In this document: one piece after another, positions 35,389-49,665 of the stretch
Position numbering within the stretch: position 1 is the stretch's first letter
Layout: each line of letters starts with the position of its first letter
DNA from: Voacanga thouarsii
Lineage: Eukaryota > Streptophyta > Magnoliopsida > Gentianales > Apocynaceae
Assembly (NCBI GenBank): GCA_026120185.1
Contig: JANUWF010001937.1
Span: forward strand, 1,302,001 to 1,366,000
Length of the DNA: 64,000 nucleotides
Direction: 5' to 3'
The notes under the pieces: model-generated
The model's database searches: none
Seen by the model: only the letters and a program-made list of their open reading frames with translations
Told to the model about the DNA's origin: nothing
Position numbers and translations under genes: made by a program

Positions 35389-37199
35389 TGATTTTTCTCG
35401 AGCACTCTTCTTTTTCCTTTCTCTTTTAATGTTTTTTTTTTTTAGTTAGTTTTTGGTTTTTTTTTTTTTTTTGGTGTACTCTTTTCTTTCTTTTATTTTT
35501 GCTTTATTTTCTTTTCTAGTTTTTATGCTTTGGTGTTTTTTTTTTTTTTTGTAGTTTTCTTTTTTTTTAGATACTTTGCCAATGCCTCATTCTTCCAGCA
35601 TTCAGATTTTGTACGACATAATGCCAACTGAATGGAAGTTTGTTTCTCTTATCTCTTCTCCTTTATATTTTTGGTCCCATGGTATTGTTTGTTCTTGTTA
35701 TATTTATTTAGCCATTGAGGATAATGTCTAGTTTAAGTGTGGGGGAGTGATTTGACTGACAAGTCTTCTATACATATTCTTTAGCCTTCTTGGAAACAAA
35801 TTTTTCAAATTTTTCTAATTTTCTAGAGCTTTCAAGCTATATATTTTTAATGCATGTCTTTATGATGGATTATAGAGCATATGTTCTAGATCATTTATGA
35901 CTTATGCATGACTTTTTGCACTCACTTGGACGAAGTAGTTCTTGATCTAATGCTTTGCATTGTTCTTAAACGTATTTTTCTGCTAAAATTCATAGAGCAT
36001 TCTAGAACTTGCTTGAATACCTCTCAAGGAGAAATAAGAAAGACAGTCATGATTTAACTTAGGGATGACGGTAATAGGTCTTCTTTGGATAGTTTGAGCT
36101 TTTCAAACCTACCTATTTTCATATTATCCCTAGTGCCTACTTTGAGCCTAAATTGTTGATTTCTTTCATTATAACCCGTCACAAGATTTTGTCCATTGCT
36201 TGTTTATAAGAGTTTGAATAATTTTTCAAATATTTATGCTCTTAGTGGATGAAAATGTATGTAAGAAAATGTTGAGGAAGAATGTTGGGGAAAAAGATCA
36301 TGACTTATTACTTTCAGTCATGGATCAATAACAAGTTGAGTTGGAAAGGAAAAGGGAAGAAAACAAACAGCTGTGAGAAAAGAGAGATTGAAAACAAGAA
36401 AAGAAAAGAAGAGCAGCAGTAAGAGTGAGGGGAAAAAAAGGAGTTGAAAAAGAGAAAAAGAAAGAAAGAGAAGAGAAAAGACTTATTGGATGGAATGAAG
36501 AAAGAAAAGATCACAAAAGGAATGTGATTAAGCTAAGAAAAAAAAAAGTTGAAGTTCATATAAAGTACTTGACACCATTGTTGGAAAATTTGAGTGATCT
36601 TGTGAAAGGAATAAAGAAGAGTTGAGAAAGAAAAAGAGAAAAAATGCAGGATTTACTTAAGTGGAGTTGTAATTGCTACATAAGGTTATGGTTTGATTGA
36701 TTTTTTGAATAGGAGAGTAAGAAGAGTTGGAAATTATTGATTCAATTTGTTTATTCTTTTCTTGCTAACTCTTAGTTTTTCTTTGACTTTTGATTCTCCT
36801 ATATCCTTCGTTTGATAAGCTACATTACAAGCCTTTAGCCTTACATTACAAGCTTAAAAGTCCTACTTGATCTAAGTAGAATCATGATATGTTTCGGATT
36901 AGTGGAGAGAGTGTATAAAAAGTAAGCATATGGAATGCATATTCTTTTTGAACTAAATTCTTTCCAAATGTTTGAGAATAGTTTAAAGTATTGGGATGGT
37001 TCTACTAAGTCATTTATCACTAACACAAGTCTTGCGTTTATTGTGAAAGATGTAATAGCATGTGTTTTATGTTCTTGAATGAAGAAAGCATTGAAGATGT
37101 GGTTTGGAAATTGATTGAGTGATTAATTTAACCTTGTATTTTCCTACTTGTTCTTGATACTTTGCTTGAGGACAAGCAAAGAACTAAGTGTGGGGGAAT
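35389..37199 (+). other. Gypsy 3' internal region with two polypurine-type boxes
   Basis: Poly-T runs (35432-35574), an internal box taagtgtgggggag (35735-35748) preceded by cattgaggataatgtc, a 300-bp purine-rich block (36330-36640), and the terminal tract aagtgtgggggaat (37186-37199) abutting the 3' LTR. The terminal tract is preceded by gaggacaagcaaag. No coding region recognised. Confidence 0.75.
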
Positions 37200-38741
37200 T
37201 GATAAGGGCTAAATTAGTCATATTTTTCTTAGTTATTTGAGGTTCATTTGTAATACATTTTGTTCAATAACTAGTCATATTCCTTCATATTTGAGATTTT
37301 ACCATTGGAAAGGTATTTGTTCTTTATTTCAGATTTTTAGGGTAAAACGAAACAAAAGCGTTGCAAAATAGAGGAGAGGTGGTGCTGGCTAGGGTCCTGA
37401 ACCGGCGCCGGCCATGCACTATTGAAACGAACTTCGAAGCGACGGAAAAATTGTTGAAACAGAGCAGAGCAGAACTAAGGCGGCACCGGCTGTGAAGCTA
37501 GAGCTGGCACCGGCTGCATTTTGAACACATTGTGCAAAATTAAAAAAAAAAATCAGCGAACAAGTGGAGAAGCAGAACACAACCGGTGCCGGCTCCAAGA
37601 GCCAAGGCGCCGCTGGCTGTGCCCTAAAGATAAGGCGGTGTTGTGATTTTTCTACGCGATTTTTGGTAATCCGTGGAGTTTTAGTATCTTTCAACTTCTA
37701 CTCGGCCAAGAACACTGTACCTACGAGTTTAGACACTTCCTAAGCCCATAAATAGATGAAAAACACAAGGAAAAGGGGGAGAATTCATTGATCATCATAG
37801 AAAATTACTCAATCAAATGAGGAATTCTTCAAGTTCAAGGAGGATTGTGCAAGAAGGTCTTCAAAGGAAGAAGAATGAAGCTTGTCTATGAGTGCTTTCT
37901 TTTACTTTATTTTCTTTTTCTTAACAATGATATATTAATTGTTTTATTATAATTCAACGTTGTTTAGATATTCATGATTTCTAGAGTTGATTGATCTTTT
38001 GATTAATTGGTTATTATTCTTGGTATTCAATTACTTGTGCTTATTACGAGATTAGTTGGTTGGTTCTATCCATTGACCTGCTGGACCAAAGGGGGTCGAT
38101 GGTAGTTTCAATTTATTAATTTCATATTCTGTTGGTTATTGACTTACTGGACCAAAGGGGGTTGATTGCTTAGAACTAGTAATTGAAGGTTAATTGATGT
38201 CTTTTGAGACCAAGGGTTCATTGATTAATTTCTTGCTTTGAATTTTCCGAGATCAAGGGAATTTGATTAAGGATTGTGTTTAATACGTCTTTTGGATAAA
38301 TTAGTTGAGATGGACCAAGTGATTCTAATTTATCTAGAAGATAGTGATTTCATAAATTGACCATCGAAGTAAGTCTACTTTAATCTTTCATGATGCCAAG
38401 GGAATAATTTGTTATGATAATGATTGGGTTCTGTAAGATCATGTTTGTCTAAACAATGTCTTGAGTTACATAAGTCTCCATCCTTGACATGTATATATTT
38501 TCATATTTACTTTATTTTCCTTTTTATTTGTTTTTCATTTATTGAGTCGATTACACAATGAAAGAAATGTAATTAATGTCTACTTATTCTTTAAGGATCG
38601 ACACTCGTTTGAACCCTATGCTCGGTTAATGATGAGTACGCTTGCTCATATGTGTGATTTGGATTGAACGTTTTAATTTAAACTTGATTGGGAATGTACT
38701 TAGTTTTTGTAAGATTTTTATTCCCAAGTCCGAACACATCA
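37200..38741 (+). mobile_element. 3' LTR of the nested gypsy element
   Basis: 1542 bp, TGATAAGGG to GAACACATCA. Collinear with 30989-32619 except for a shorter GC-rich minisatellite. TSD GTCAT follows at 38742-38746. Confidence 0.93.
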
Positions 38742-39678
38742 GTCATGATGTATTACTAGATGCTGCTCATGATCTGCTAGATATGAATTTATTAATTGGA
38801 GAATTAGTAAATTAATTCTAAATAGAATTAATACATTAATTGTAATTATTAATGATTATTAATTCTATAGTTATTAGAATTAATTCATATGAGCTATCAA
38901 TTTAGTAGAAAACCTAATAGGTCACAGACAATGGAGGAATTGGTACTCAAGATATTATTTGATAATATTATGGAGTTAATTTGCAAGAAGAAATAATAAT
39001 TATGAGTTAATATAAATTGTTATAATTACTTGGATAAAATTATAATTATTTAAAAATTCATGGTTGAATTATAAATTTGTTATAATTAAAGGGGTCTAAT
39101 TGCAATTAAAAAACCTTGAGCCCATAATTTGGAAAAGCTATATTTTGCTTCCAGAAAGGTTTTGGAAAAGGAGAAAGGTTTGTGAATTAGTTCCTAATTG
39201 GTTTTAGGAAACAGAAGTCACGAAAGCTATGTATGTGGTTTTGGAGAGGGCGGTGGAAGATTTTCTTATAAAGACTAAGAGAGAATTTGTTCTCTGTAGG
39301 TGTTTGCTCTCTGAAAAATTCTGCCGTGCTAAAGAAACAAATCACACAATTTTCCTTTATTCCTTATTCGGTCCAAATTAAATTCTTAGCCGCCGTATTA
39401 CTTTTCTAACAGAAAATTTTGGTGATTCTTGAATTCATCCTCGTATGGATCATTATTAGAGAAATTCCTATTCTTGAAATTTGGTGGTTCATGCTTGAAC
39501 TATTTTTCAGAAGGATTCTAAGCACAAGGAAAAATTTAAAAGTTGTATTTTCAAGGTAACTAGTTTTTCATTCCTTTCCTAACCCATTTAATTATATACG
39601 AGTAATCTTTTGAGTAGATTTTGTTTTTTTTAATTTGTTCGCTGTGTGTAAATTGATTTGCATGACCGAAATCCAACA
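38742..39678 (+). mobile_element. 3' LTR of the copia element, right part
   Basis: Resumes the copia LTR (catgatgtattactagatgc, as at 21820) after the gypsy insertion and ends GAAATCCAACA at 39678, followed by CCCTT. TATA conserved at about 39269-39275. Confidence 0.93.
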
Positions 39679-39683
39679 CCCTT

Positions 39684-40216
39684 ATGAGATATTTCTACAC
39701 ATCGTTTTTGGATGTTGAAAGAAGTAACTTTGTAGACTGCCATATGGATTGTTGAAACTCCTCTTCAAACTATTTAATTGAAATTTGAAATCTTATTTTT
39801 TTTTCCCTCCTACTTTTTGGGTGCGTGAGTTTTTTTTTTCCAAAATTTTTTATCTCAATTGCTAACTTCGCAGTCCGATAGTTTTAACTATATATCAACC
39901 ATGTGCAATATTTTTAGAGTTTGTAGTTGTACTTTTTCAAACTTCAAGGGGACACAAGAGATGAGTGAAAGTTAGTTTTGGAGGGCAGAAAATAAAGTAG
40001 CATATTTGCCACCACCCTCCCACACCCCAAAATATTACACATAGTTTGCATATGATTAAAATCATAGGACTCAACCATGTAGCATATAATAATATTAGTA
40101 TGTCTTAAATAATTAACTCATAATAAAAATTTATTATCAAATACACTAAAAGTAAATGAGTATTATCAGACACACTTGATCAAAATTAATTAATTTTAAG
40201 TATCAAGTAGACTCAA
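39684..40216. other. Unassigned DNA right of the copia element
   Basis: AT-rich, with no gene or repeat recognised. Confidence 0.5.
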
Positions 40217-40494
40217 AGGGTCTATTTGATAATCTAATTAAGTACTTAAAATTAATTGATTAATTATTTATTTAATTAATTAAATATATTTAATAACATG
40301 TAATATTAAATGCTTACTTAAATGCATTTGATAATAAATTCTTATTATCACTTAATTGATTAATACATATTGCAATCCTATTATCAATTTACTTCACCTT
40401 TTACAATTCAACTTTTAAATTTCATTTTTTAGAATTCAATATTTAAATATTCATACTTCAGTTTTTAAACTTCAATTTTATCAAATAGACCTTA
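40217..40494. mobile_element. MITE-like element with GGGTCTATTTGATAA inverted ends
   Basis: 278 bp. The left end gggtctatttgataa pairs with the right end ttatcaaatagacc in inverted orientation, with AT-rich palindromic interior (AATTAATTAA, ACTTAAGT). The GGGTCTGTTTGG-like ends resemble common plant hAT-type MITEs. No clean TSD could be set. A diverged, rearranged relative precedes the second duplication copy at about 42590-42910. Confidence 0.55.
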
Positions 40495-42416
40495 GCTCTC
40501 TTCTATTATAGTTAAGGGAAAATGACATCAGTTTGTCTTGAACTATAAAAAATTATAGGTTTTACTCTCCAACTAAAAAATTCACTATTTTTCCCCTTGT
40601 ACTAATATCAAAGTAGTAAAATGTGCCCTTCCATCCAAATTAGATATTAATTAGTAATAAAATAATGTCACGTGACAAGCGCATGGTTCAATTTGGAGGT
40701 TTTTTTTTTTTTTTTTTCAATATAATCTTTCTTTTTTTTGTTTACTTTTTAAAAAAAAAATCTTTACTTTTTTTCTTCTTTTCCCCTTTTTCTTATCTTT
40801 TTCCCTATGTCATCACACATCCAAGTGCCACTACTTCTGAAAGGATATAACGCCGTCCTTCGACATCTGCTATTATCGATCCTATATTGGTAGGAGAGGT
40901 AAATAACAGTCCAATCCTTAGCAATTTGAAAGAGAGGAGACTTGAACACCTGATCTCAGATAAGGGTCCAACTTTACAACCCCTCAAACCACTGAAGTAA
41001 CTTGTGAGTATAGTGCCACCACTTCTAATCATTAGTCTTTTCCAAAAAGATTCAAACCTATGACTGACAGAACATGAAGAATCAATAGGATAATTAAAAA
41101 CATTAAAAAAAGGTTCAACATCTGATTTGTACTTCATGCATTTGTCTATGAAATTGAGAATTCAATTCCTTTTCCCAACTATTCATCTTCCATATTTTGA
41201 GCTATCAATGCTTCTTGAACAATTTAAACCAATGAAAAGTGAGAAAGGAAAAGTGTGTAATCAACCATTTTATCAAGGACCAATAGTGGGGGTAGAGAGG
41301 GAAGAGGTAAGAAGGGTTGGAAAGAGACCATTCTATCGAGTGGGGAGGAGTAGCTGATCTTATTTAGAGGAAATGTTGGAGTTGGCTAAAAAGGAAAAAG
41401 AGGAGTGGAGGAGTTGATAGGGTGGGATGGAGAAAAGAAAGAGAGAAGAGGAGGCAGCCACAATCTCCATCATTTGGATAAGGACACAATAGAGTTAGTG
41501 GCTACTAGTACACTTTACCACAATTCGATTTTTTTCATTGTTCAACTATAAAGCTAATCCGTCATCAATTGTCTATAAATTGTTGACCATAGTTCTTGGT
41601 TTAAATCGCAAACTATGACTATTGTTAGCGATTTAGTTAAAGTTAAGGTTTTTTTTTCTCAACTGCCATCTGACAGTTCAACCGTAATTTTTTTATTGCA
41701 ACGCATCAGCTTTGAAATTGAAAAAAATATATATATGGCTTAGGAGTTGACACTTGCCAGCCCTAATGTGGGCTCTTTCAAATGGGCCATTTGAATTTAT
41801 AGTTGTTACACGCAACGTCTTTTATTTTATTATTATTATTATTATTTTGTGCTGTTGCAACAAGTAGATTCGCAACTTTTCATTTGATTTTTTTTTTTAT
41901 TTCTTTCTCCTTCCTTCTATAAATACCCCTTAGATTCCTTCCCACTTTTACACTTCTCTCAATTCTTACTTAGTTTCTTATTCTTTCAATTATTTCCAAC
42001 CTAACCTCTCTTAATTATCTCAATATTATACAAAATTATAATTAGTAGTTATGTTTATTCCCTTCCCATTTCGTCTTAATTTTAGTTTAAAATATCATTC
42101 TTACTATGTTTATTTTCTTAATTTCTTTAGAAAATAGTATCATCCAATTAGTTCCAAAGGTAAAGGAAAAATGAGTGCTAATTATAAGTTAAATTTCTAA
42201 TTGGATATATTTAGTACTATATCTAGTTGTCATTTGACTTCCAATTTTATCCAATTTTTTTTTTCTCGATAATATTTTCAACTCCAATAACAAGCCAACC
42301 AATAGAAGTTAGTGACGGTGAGTTCGAAGCTTAACAATATCTTATATTAATACTGGAAGTTGGGAATCAACAATAGCCAATTTCTTGACTGTAGTCCGAT
42401 CTAGCTATTAGAGATA
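40495..42416. repeat. Segmental duplication, copy A
   Basis: Collinear with copy B (42911-44332 joined to 47332-47699). Matching landmarks include taagggaaaatgacatcag, catccaaattagat, gtcacgtgacaag, a T-rich stretch, ttccaaaaagattcaaacctatga, gtcgggaattc-free AT-rich parts, an ATT run (41828-41847) and cagtccgatctagctatta. No gene was recognised in either copy; overlapping short frames are not shared as conserved protein. Confidence 0.8.
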
Positions 42417-42910
42417 AATAAAGATGATAGAGGTATTTGGGGGAAATAAACATTAATTGAATTTAAAGCATATCACATAATCGAGTTAATATCTTGTGAT
42501 TGATCTATTAAACATAGTTTAAATGTGATTATTGTAAAAGTTGTGCACTTTTGACGGGGGTCAAAGTTATGCATCTTTTAAAGATTTTAGATTCAGATTT
42601 TAAATTTCATAATTCAATCTTCAAACTTTAATTTTTAGAATTTAGTACTTAAATATTCATATTTCATTATTTAAAATTCAGCTTTATCAAACGAGACCCT
42701 AATTAAACACTTAAAAATAATTAATTAAGTACTTATTTAATTAAATATGTTTGAGAATAGATAATTTTAAGTACTTAAATACTTAAGTACATTTGATAAC
42801 AAATTCTTACTATCACTTAATTGATTAAGATATACTGAAATCATGTTATAATTAATCCAATCTTCAAATTTAGACTTTAATTTTCAAAATTTAACCCAAA
42901 CAGACCCTAA
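42417..42910. other. Spacer with MITE relatives between duplication copies
   Basis: AT-rich. It holds sequences similar to the right half of the 40217 MITE (about 42590-42700) followed by a second MITE-like unit ending aacccaaacagaccct (42893-42908). Confidence 0.45.
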
Positions 42911-44332
<1,422 letters not shown>

Positions 44333-44334
44333 TA

Positions 44335-47329
44335 ATTCCTCCCCTCATCCTATAAAGATAGGCCAGTTTTCCATTTTAGTTTGTCCTATATTATAGGCCT
44401 ATTGATGCTCTTAATTAACTCTTGGTTGACATTGCTACATCTCATTGGAAAACAATCAACTTTCACTACAATTTATGTTTCTTCTAAAAAAAAGTGGTGT
44501 AAATTTTGAAACTAAAAAGTCCAGAGACTGACGTTCAGTCTTATTCTCCACAAAAGTAGTGCACAATTTGGAAGGAAAAAAAAAAAAAAACCTATGGTAT
44601 GGTCTTCACTACTTAATTGTATATAGATTTTAGAAATGCCATGAGATCTATAGTCAGTTTTTTAAGTGAAAAAACTCGAAAGCATTGAATCAAGTGAAAT
44701 TTAGAGTTTTTTTTTTTTGTAAAAAAATGTCTCAAGAGAATAAAGATCATCCATATGTCCTTAATATCTCTGAAGATATGCCCATAACAGTCACAATGAA
44801 TCATGACGGAAGGAAAAAGTTAAGGGTGTTGCTCAATTTAGATGCTCCACCAAAAGAAGATAGTTATATTTCTACAGCAAGGACAGCAACTTGTGATTTC
44901 TCAGATGTTGGAAATTTTTCTACCCAAAGTAACTTGCATCAACTTGCATTCTCAAGGGGAAGAAGTTAGAATTCTACATGAAAAAAATCCAAAACAAGAA
45001 AGAAAGAGTGTTAACGGTGCTGGTTAAATTCATTTTTTTTTTTTTTTGCAGCCTTATTAATAGTTTTAAAAATTTATGCTTCTTTTGAAATTTTTGGCAT
45101 TTATGCTTCTTTTGAATTTTTTGACTTGCATATCTAATATGGAAAATAAATTGGGAAATTTGTTATTATAGAAACTGGAAATTTGCATTCCAGAATTAGC
45201 TTAAAAAAGAAAAGTTCTTACTCCGACAAGGAATTATGTGATGGGAAAAAAGGAAAAACATTCAAATTCACTATATTGTCATTCAATCATCCAAGTAATA
45301 TCACAAAAGTAATTTAGAAAACTAATCACATTCATTATCATTACATGTCTCATTGCATCTCTCAAGATTTGCCTTTGCTTCATTCAAAGTTTGAGAACCA
45401 CACTCAATACAATCTGGTAATTTTCTATCTCTAATCAACTTTTTCTTATTCATATGTTGAATATTATAATTGTTCCCTCCATAAAATTTCATCAACTCAA
45501 CAATTCATGATTGCAATGTTAAGAAAACATTGTTTAATTCTTTAGTTGGCAATATTTCAAAAGCATGCTCCATAGCTGAAACAAATTCATCAATTTTGAT
45601 TGGAGCCTCTTGATATTGAAGTGAGTCGATAGTTCTAAAAAAAACCAAGATCCAAAATATTCATATCAGGGCTATTCAAGAAACTTAGCATCATTGACAT
45701 TTAAATGGGGCTTTGCATTATCTTGTTGGATAAAGATTGTCCTAGAATCCGAACATGGCCATTTTTCTCTGATTGAAGATAGTAATTTTCTAATTACACA
45801 AGAACGAATAACATCTTTAGTATCCGACAAAATTGGCTTCGTCTCCAAAGTCCCAGCTGCACAATTTTTACGATTCCTCTCGGTAGCTTCCTTGACCACA
45901 AATGGCCATATTCCAATTTTTCCATTGAATTCTCTATTAGAAGCTAAATCAAATCATGGATAGGCCATAGCAACCAAAAACATAATCTTTGTAATAAATC
46001 TTTTACTTTTGCATGTGTGATATGGCTCAATTTCATCAAGAAGAAGATAATAATACCTTTGTGATGTCTTAGACAGGTGAAACCATTTTTTGTTAATATG
46101 AATTTGATTGTGCATCTTTATAAAAAGAGGTCTAGATTCGATTGAATTTTGTTCAACCATTGACAAGCAAAACTCCAGCCTCTGCTTTCAGTTGTCATCT
46201 GACAAATATGGCTTCATTGCACTTGAGTGCGAACGAATATGTCCTTCTTTGATTTTTCTATGTATGGTTGATTTCGACACCTCCAATGCCTTTGATAAGG
46301 ATCTTATGTTTTTCGACGACGAAAAGGTATATTTCTCATTCGTTCTAAATCTATTTTAACCCTTTTACGACCAACTCGATTAACAAGATTTGAAGACAAA
46401 TCTGGTAAACTATCATTTGAGATGGAATTTTTAACATCATGCCAAATTCAAGAAACTAATCTTTTAGATATAGCAAAAAAAATTGGAAATGTTGAAAATG
46501 ACTCTTTTTTGTAGTATCCCATCTTGGTTCTCTTTGAGTAGCATTTCAAGAATAATTCTTTTTCTATTAAATGTCAAAATTTTCTTCTTGTTTCCCTGAT
46601 GAATATATTCTGGCATAGTATTACTCATATGAGTAATTACCAAAAGAGTCATCATCATTCGGGAAACAATCCAAATCAATAGGTATATTTGCTGGAGAAG
46701 GAACAAGTATATGATTTTCGGAAGGTGAGGGAACATTTTTTGGTAGAAGATTCAAATCAATACAAGAAATTTTTGAATGATATTTTTTGGCAAAATATTC
46801 AACTCAATACAACAAGTTTGTGAAGGGTTTTTCATCTTCTTGTGTGACTAAATCTAATTGTAGAAATCTCTATTTATAAGATCAAACTTAAAAATTTAAA
46901 GTAAGTTTGGCGTACTTTCTAAAAATTTAGGCTCTTCCTCTTCGCTTCAAAAGTTTTCATGGTTTGATAAAATATTTACTCCCTCAGATGCTATAATAAT
47001 TGTATAGCAATAAGAACTAGAGAATTTAATGGCAAACACCCCTACGACAAAAACAAAAGGATAATAAAAACTGGAGACATGTGAAGAAATGAGGTATTAA
47101 TTCTTTAGCTAACTCCCAAAGTAATCAAACTTTTGCTTAGTTCTAGCCATGCAGTTAATTTTTGGAATAGTTCAAAAAATGACATAAAACCTCTTGCAAT
47201 AATTCAACAAGTTAATTGAAGGGTATATAAGTAAAACTATGGGTAAAATTGATTGGATGAACTATATTAACCAACTTTTTTTAATCTTGATGAAAAAAGA
47301 AATGAGCCAATCTTTATAGACGGAGGGAG
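44335..47329 (-). mobile_element. Mariner-like (Soymar-type) DNA transposon
   Basis: 2995 bp flanked by TA (44333-44334 and 47330-47331). Ends are inverted: minus-strand start CTCCCTCCGTCTATAAAGAT (right edge) versus left edge ttcctcccctcatcctataaagat. CTCCCTCCGT is the typical plant mariner terminus. Copy A of the surrounding duplication lacks it, giving the empty site. The transposase pseudogene lies inside on the minus strand. Confidence 0.92.
45330..46640 (-). pseudogene. Mariner-like transposase (DD39D family) pseudogene
   Basis: Minus strand. The N-terminal helix-turn-helix part reads KKILTFNRKRIILEMLLKEN (about 46600-46540). The central part shows WFHLSKTSQRYYYLLLDE and MFLVAMAYP before the first catalytic Asp. 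Then come VVKEATERNRKNCAAGTLE, FIQQDNAKPH with the second catalytic Asp (about 45710), and after one frameshift the block SFLNSPDMNILDLGFF with the third Asp (about 45640). The C-terminal tail (IECGSQTLNEAKANL) ends near 45335. Mariner transposases cut and paste at TA sites. Stops at several places (for example between 46460 and 46170) and the frameshift inactivate it, although the catalytic Asp codons around the second and third positions survive. Confidence 0.9.
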
Positions 47330-47331
47330 TA

Positions 47332-47700
47332 TATTTCTTCCCTCCTAATTTCTTCTTAATTTTAGTTTTCAAATATCATTCTTTTTATTTTTTTTTTTCC
47401 TAATTTTTTTTTAAAAAAAAAGTATCATCCAACTAGTCCCAAAGGTAAATGAAAAATGAGCGTTAGTTATAATCTAAAATTTTGATTCGAGATATTTAGT
47501 ATTCGATTTGACTATCAACTTACTTCCAACTTTAATCCAAAATTTTTTCAAGTGATATTTTCAACTCCGTCAACTAGCCAACCAATAGAAGTTAGTGACA
47601 ACGAGATCAAAATTTAACAACCATCTTATATTGATATTGGCAATTAGGAATCCAAGATCGCCAATTTCCTAACCACAGTCCGATCTAGCTATTAGAGATA
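47332..47700. repeat. Segmental duplication, copy B, right part
   Basis: Continues copy B after the mariner element and matches 42050-42416, including ccaaccaatagaagttagtg and the terminal cgatctagctattagagata. Similarity ends at 47700 where hAT-like sequence begins. Confidence 0.85.
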
Positions 47701-48077
47701 GGAATGGCAACGGGGCTAGGCTAGGACAAGAATTAGAAATCTCAACCCACCCCTGCATTCCCTTGTTCACTCTTGTCCCCCACCTGTCCCTAACATGGGA
47801 AAGGTAGGGATCCTTGCCTCTAGCACGTAGGAGACAAAATAATATCTGGTTCCAACCCAGTAGGAAAGCGGGAAAGTGGGCCTAAAATTCTTCAATTAAG
47901 CCTAAAGTTAAAAAAAAAAATTGTAAAAAATGAGAATAATACATTCACCATTAAAATTTTATATAAAAGTGTATGTAATATATATGAATATTTTGCATTT
48001 TTTACTTATATATACACACTTACTTACTAATTATAATATATATAATTAATGTTTTTAATATATATTATATATAATTA

Positions 48078-48111
<34 letters not shown>

Positions 48112-48640
48112 CTCACATAGTTTTAATAATAAAATGCATAGTTTTAATAATAAATTAATTAATGTTTTTTTAAATCAAATGTCACCCTACATTGTGTTTA
48201 CTAATTGCTTTCACAAGTAAGGAAAATGAGGAAGAATTAAACTTTCAATATGTAATAAATATATGAATTTCAATTTTTATACAAGTAATTTTTTCAAACA
48301 ATTTAATTTGTTCGTAGTTTTGTGTACTTAGATTAGTTTGATATTTACTCAAAGGATATGATTCTGTTTAAAAGTAAAAAAATAAAAAATAAAATAAAAA
48401 TAAGATTCTAAGATTGAAAGAGGAGAATAATACTTTTGTCTAATTAATAGATATTAATAGATAGAAGTGTGGATTTATGTTGGAAGAGTGTATATAAGGA
48501 ATTAAAAAAAAAATAATGGTTTAAAGTTAGAAAAGTCAAGAGTAAAAATGATCATACATGGTAATTATAGTTTAAATACATGGATATAAGTTCTAAAAGT
48601 GTAAATTTAACCCTTCCCTAATTAATAATCTATGTGTATA
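47697..48640 (+). mobile_element. hAT-type terminal region (left end)
   Basis: TAGGAATGGCAACGGGGCTA followed by a C/G-rich subterminal stretch (cccctgcattccc, gtcccccacctgtccct) matches the common plant hAT/MITE start CAGGGGTGGCAACGGGGCGGGG. It sits exactly where copy B stops matching copy A. The right end is not identified; the remainder is AT-rich with a (TA)n run (48089-48112). Confidence 0.5.
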
Positions 48641-49314
48641 ACTTTCATGTTTCATGCATTTTAGTCCACACTCCACACCTTTAAATGTGTGGCTTCCAAT
48701 CTCTTGCAAAACAAGATGGCAGCAACATAGCAAATCTGGAACTACTTTAATTCTTTTTAATGATTTCCCTTTTATTCACTGGCACCTTCCTTTTATTCAA
48801 AAAAAAAAAAAAAAAGACAAGGATTTGCCTTTTCGTTTTCTAAATTATCTCCTTTTCTATGTACCAGTTGTCTCAACATTATTAGATTGCCAAGCGAGCC
48901 TGCCTTTTATTGTTGTCTTTTTGAAAAAGCGAGACCCGACATTGACCTAAATATATATATATAAAAAAGGCACTGAAAAATGTCACGTGAATGACATGTG
49001 ATTGAGTTTTGGTAAGCTCCAATTATGCTTTTAGACGGAAGGACAATTTCTAATTATTTTAATAATTGAAAGGCAAAATTTGTATTAAAAGTAACTTAAA
49101 TGAAAAAATAGTTGAAGGATAAGAATTCGATAAATAAGAAATGAGGATTTTTTTTTTTATTTTAGTGATTAAAGTTCAAAACTTGCATAAAAAGAAGTTG
49201 AAGCATAAAAGACAGACGGATGATTATTACAACCTAATCGAAATACTAAAAAATTAAATAATTATTTATAAAAATATTTATTTCATGTTATAAAATTAGG
49301 GTAGTGTTAGAATA
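48641..49314. other. Unassigned AT-rich DNA
   Basis: Poly-A run 48798-48814. A stretch (tgtcacgtgaatgacatgtg near 48980) is reminiscent of the tgtcacgtgacaagcgcatg block in the 40.5/43.0-kb duplication and may be a distant relative. No gene seen. Confidence 0.45.
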
Positions 49315-49665
49315 AAATCTACACACTACACACTAAGAAAATTTTAACTATTCTTTGCACAAGAATTTCTCTTCAAACTTCTCTCTTTCTTTCTCTCACA
49401 ATTCTTTCTCTAATCTTTCTTTCACTAATCTTTCTTTCACAAATGATGGTGTATTATAAGCTTAGAGAATAGCTTTATTTATAGAGCTCTAATTAGTTAA
49501 ATACATCATGGCATACATCATCTTCAATTAATGGTGTCTCCACTAAATGGTGGACATCCATAAAAATCTTCTAATAATTCACATAAATCCATAATTAGTG
49601 GAGCCTCCACTAATTAATGGAGATTCCAATAATTCATAACATTTCACAAATTATTATTAAGAACA
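49315..49665 (-). mobile_element. Small solo LTR (Ty1/copia-like) candidate
   Basis: 351 bp with TGTTAGAA at the plus left edge and AAGAACA at the right, i.e. on the minus strand TGTTCTTAAT ... TTCTAACA. On the minus strand a TATA box (TCTATAAATAAAG, plus about 49474-49486) is followed by an AG-rich transcript start region, as in short copia LTRs. No PBS or polypurine tract adjoins either side. No convincing TSD (GGTAG versus GCTAA). Confidence 0.45.

Noticed and set aside
36314..36625. Phe/Ser-rich and Lys/Glu-rich frames on opposite strands
   Set aside because: Both are mirror translations of one purine-rich block in the gypsy 3' region.
30989..38741. Treating the 31-38.7 kb element as an autonomous Athila retrotransposon
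   Set aside because: No RT, RNase H or integrase could be found between the LTRs; only a gag remnant and the extra ORF are present.
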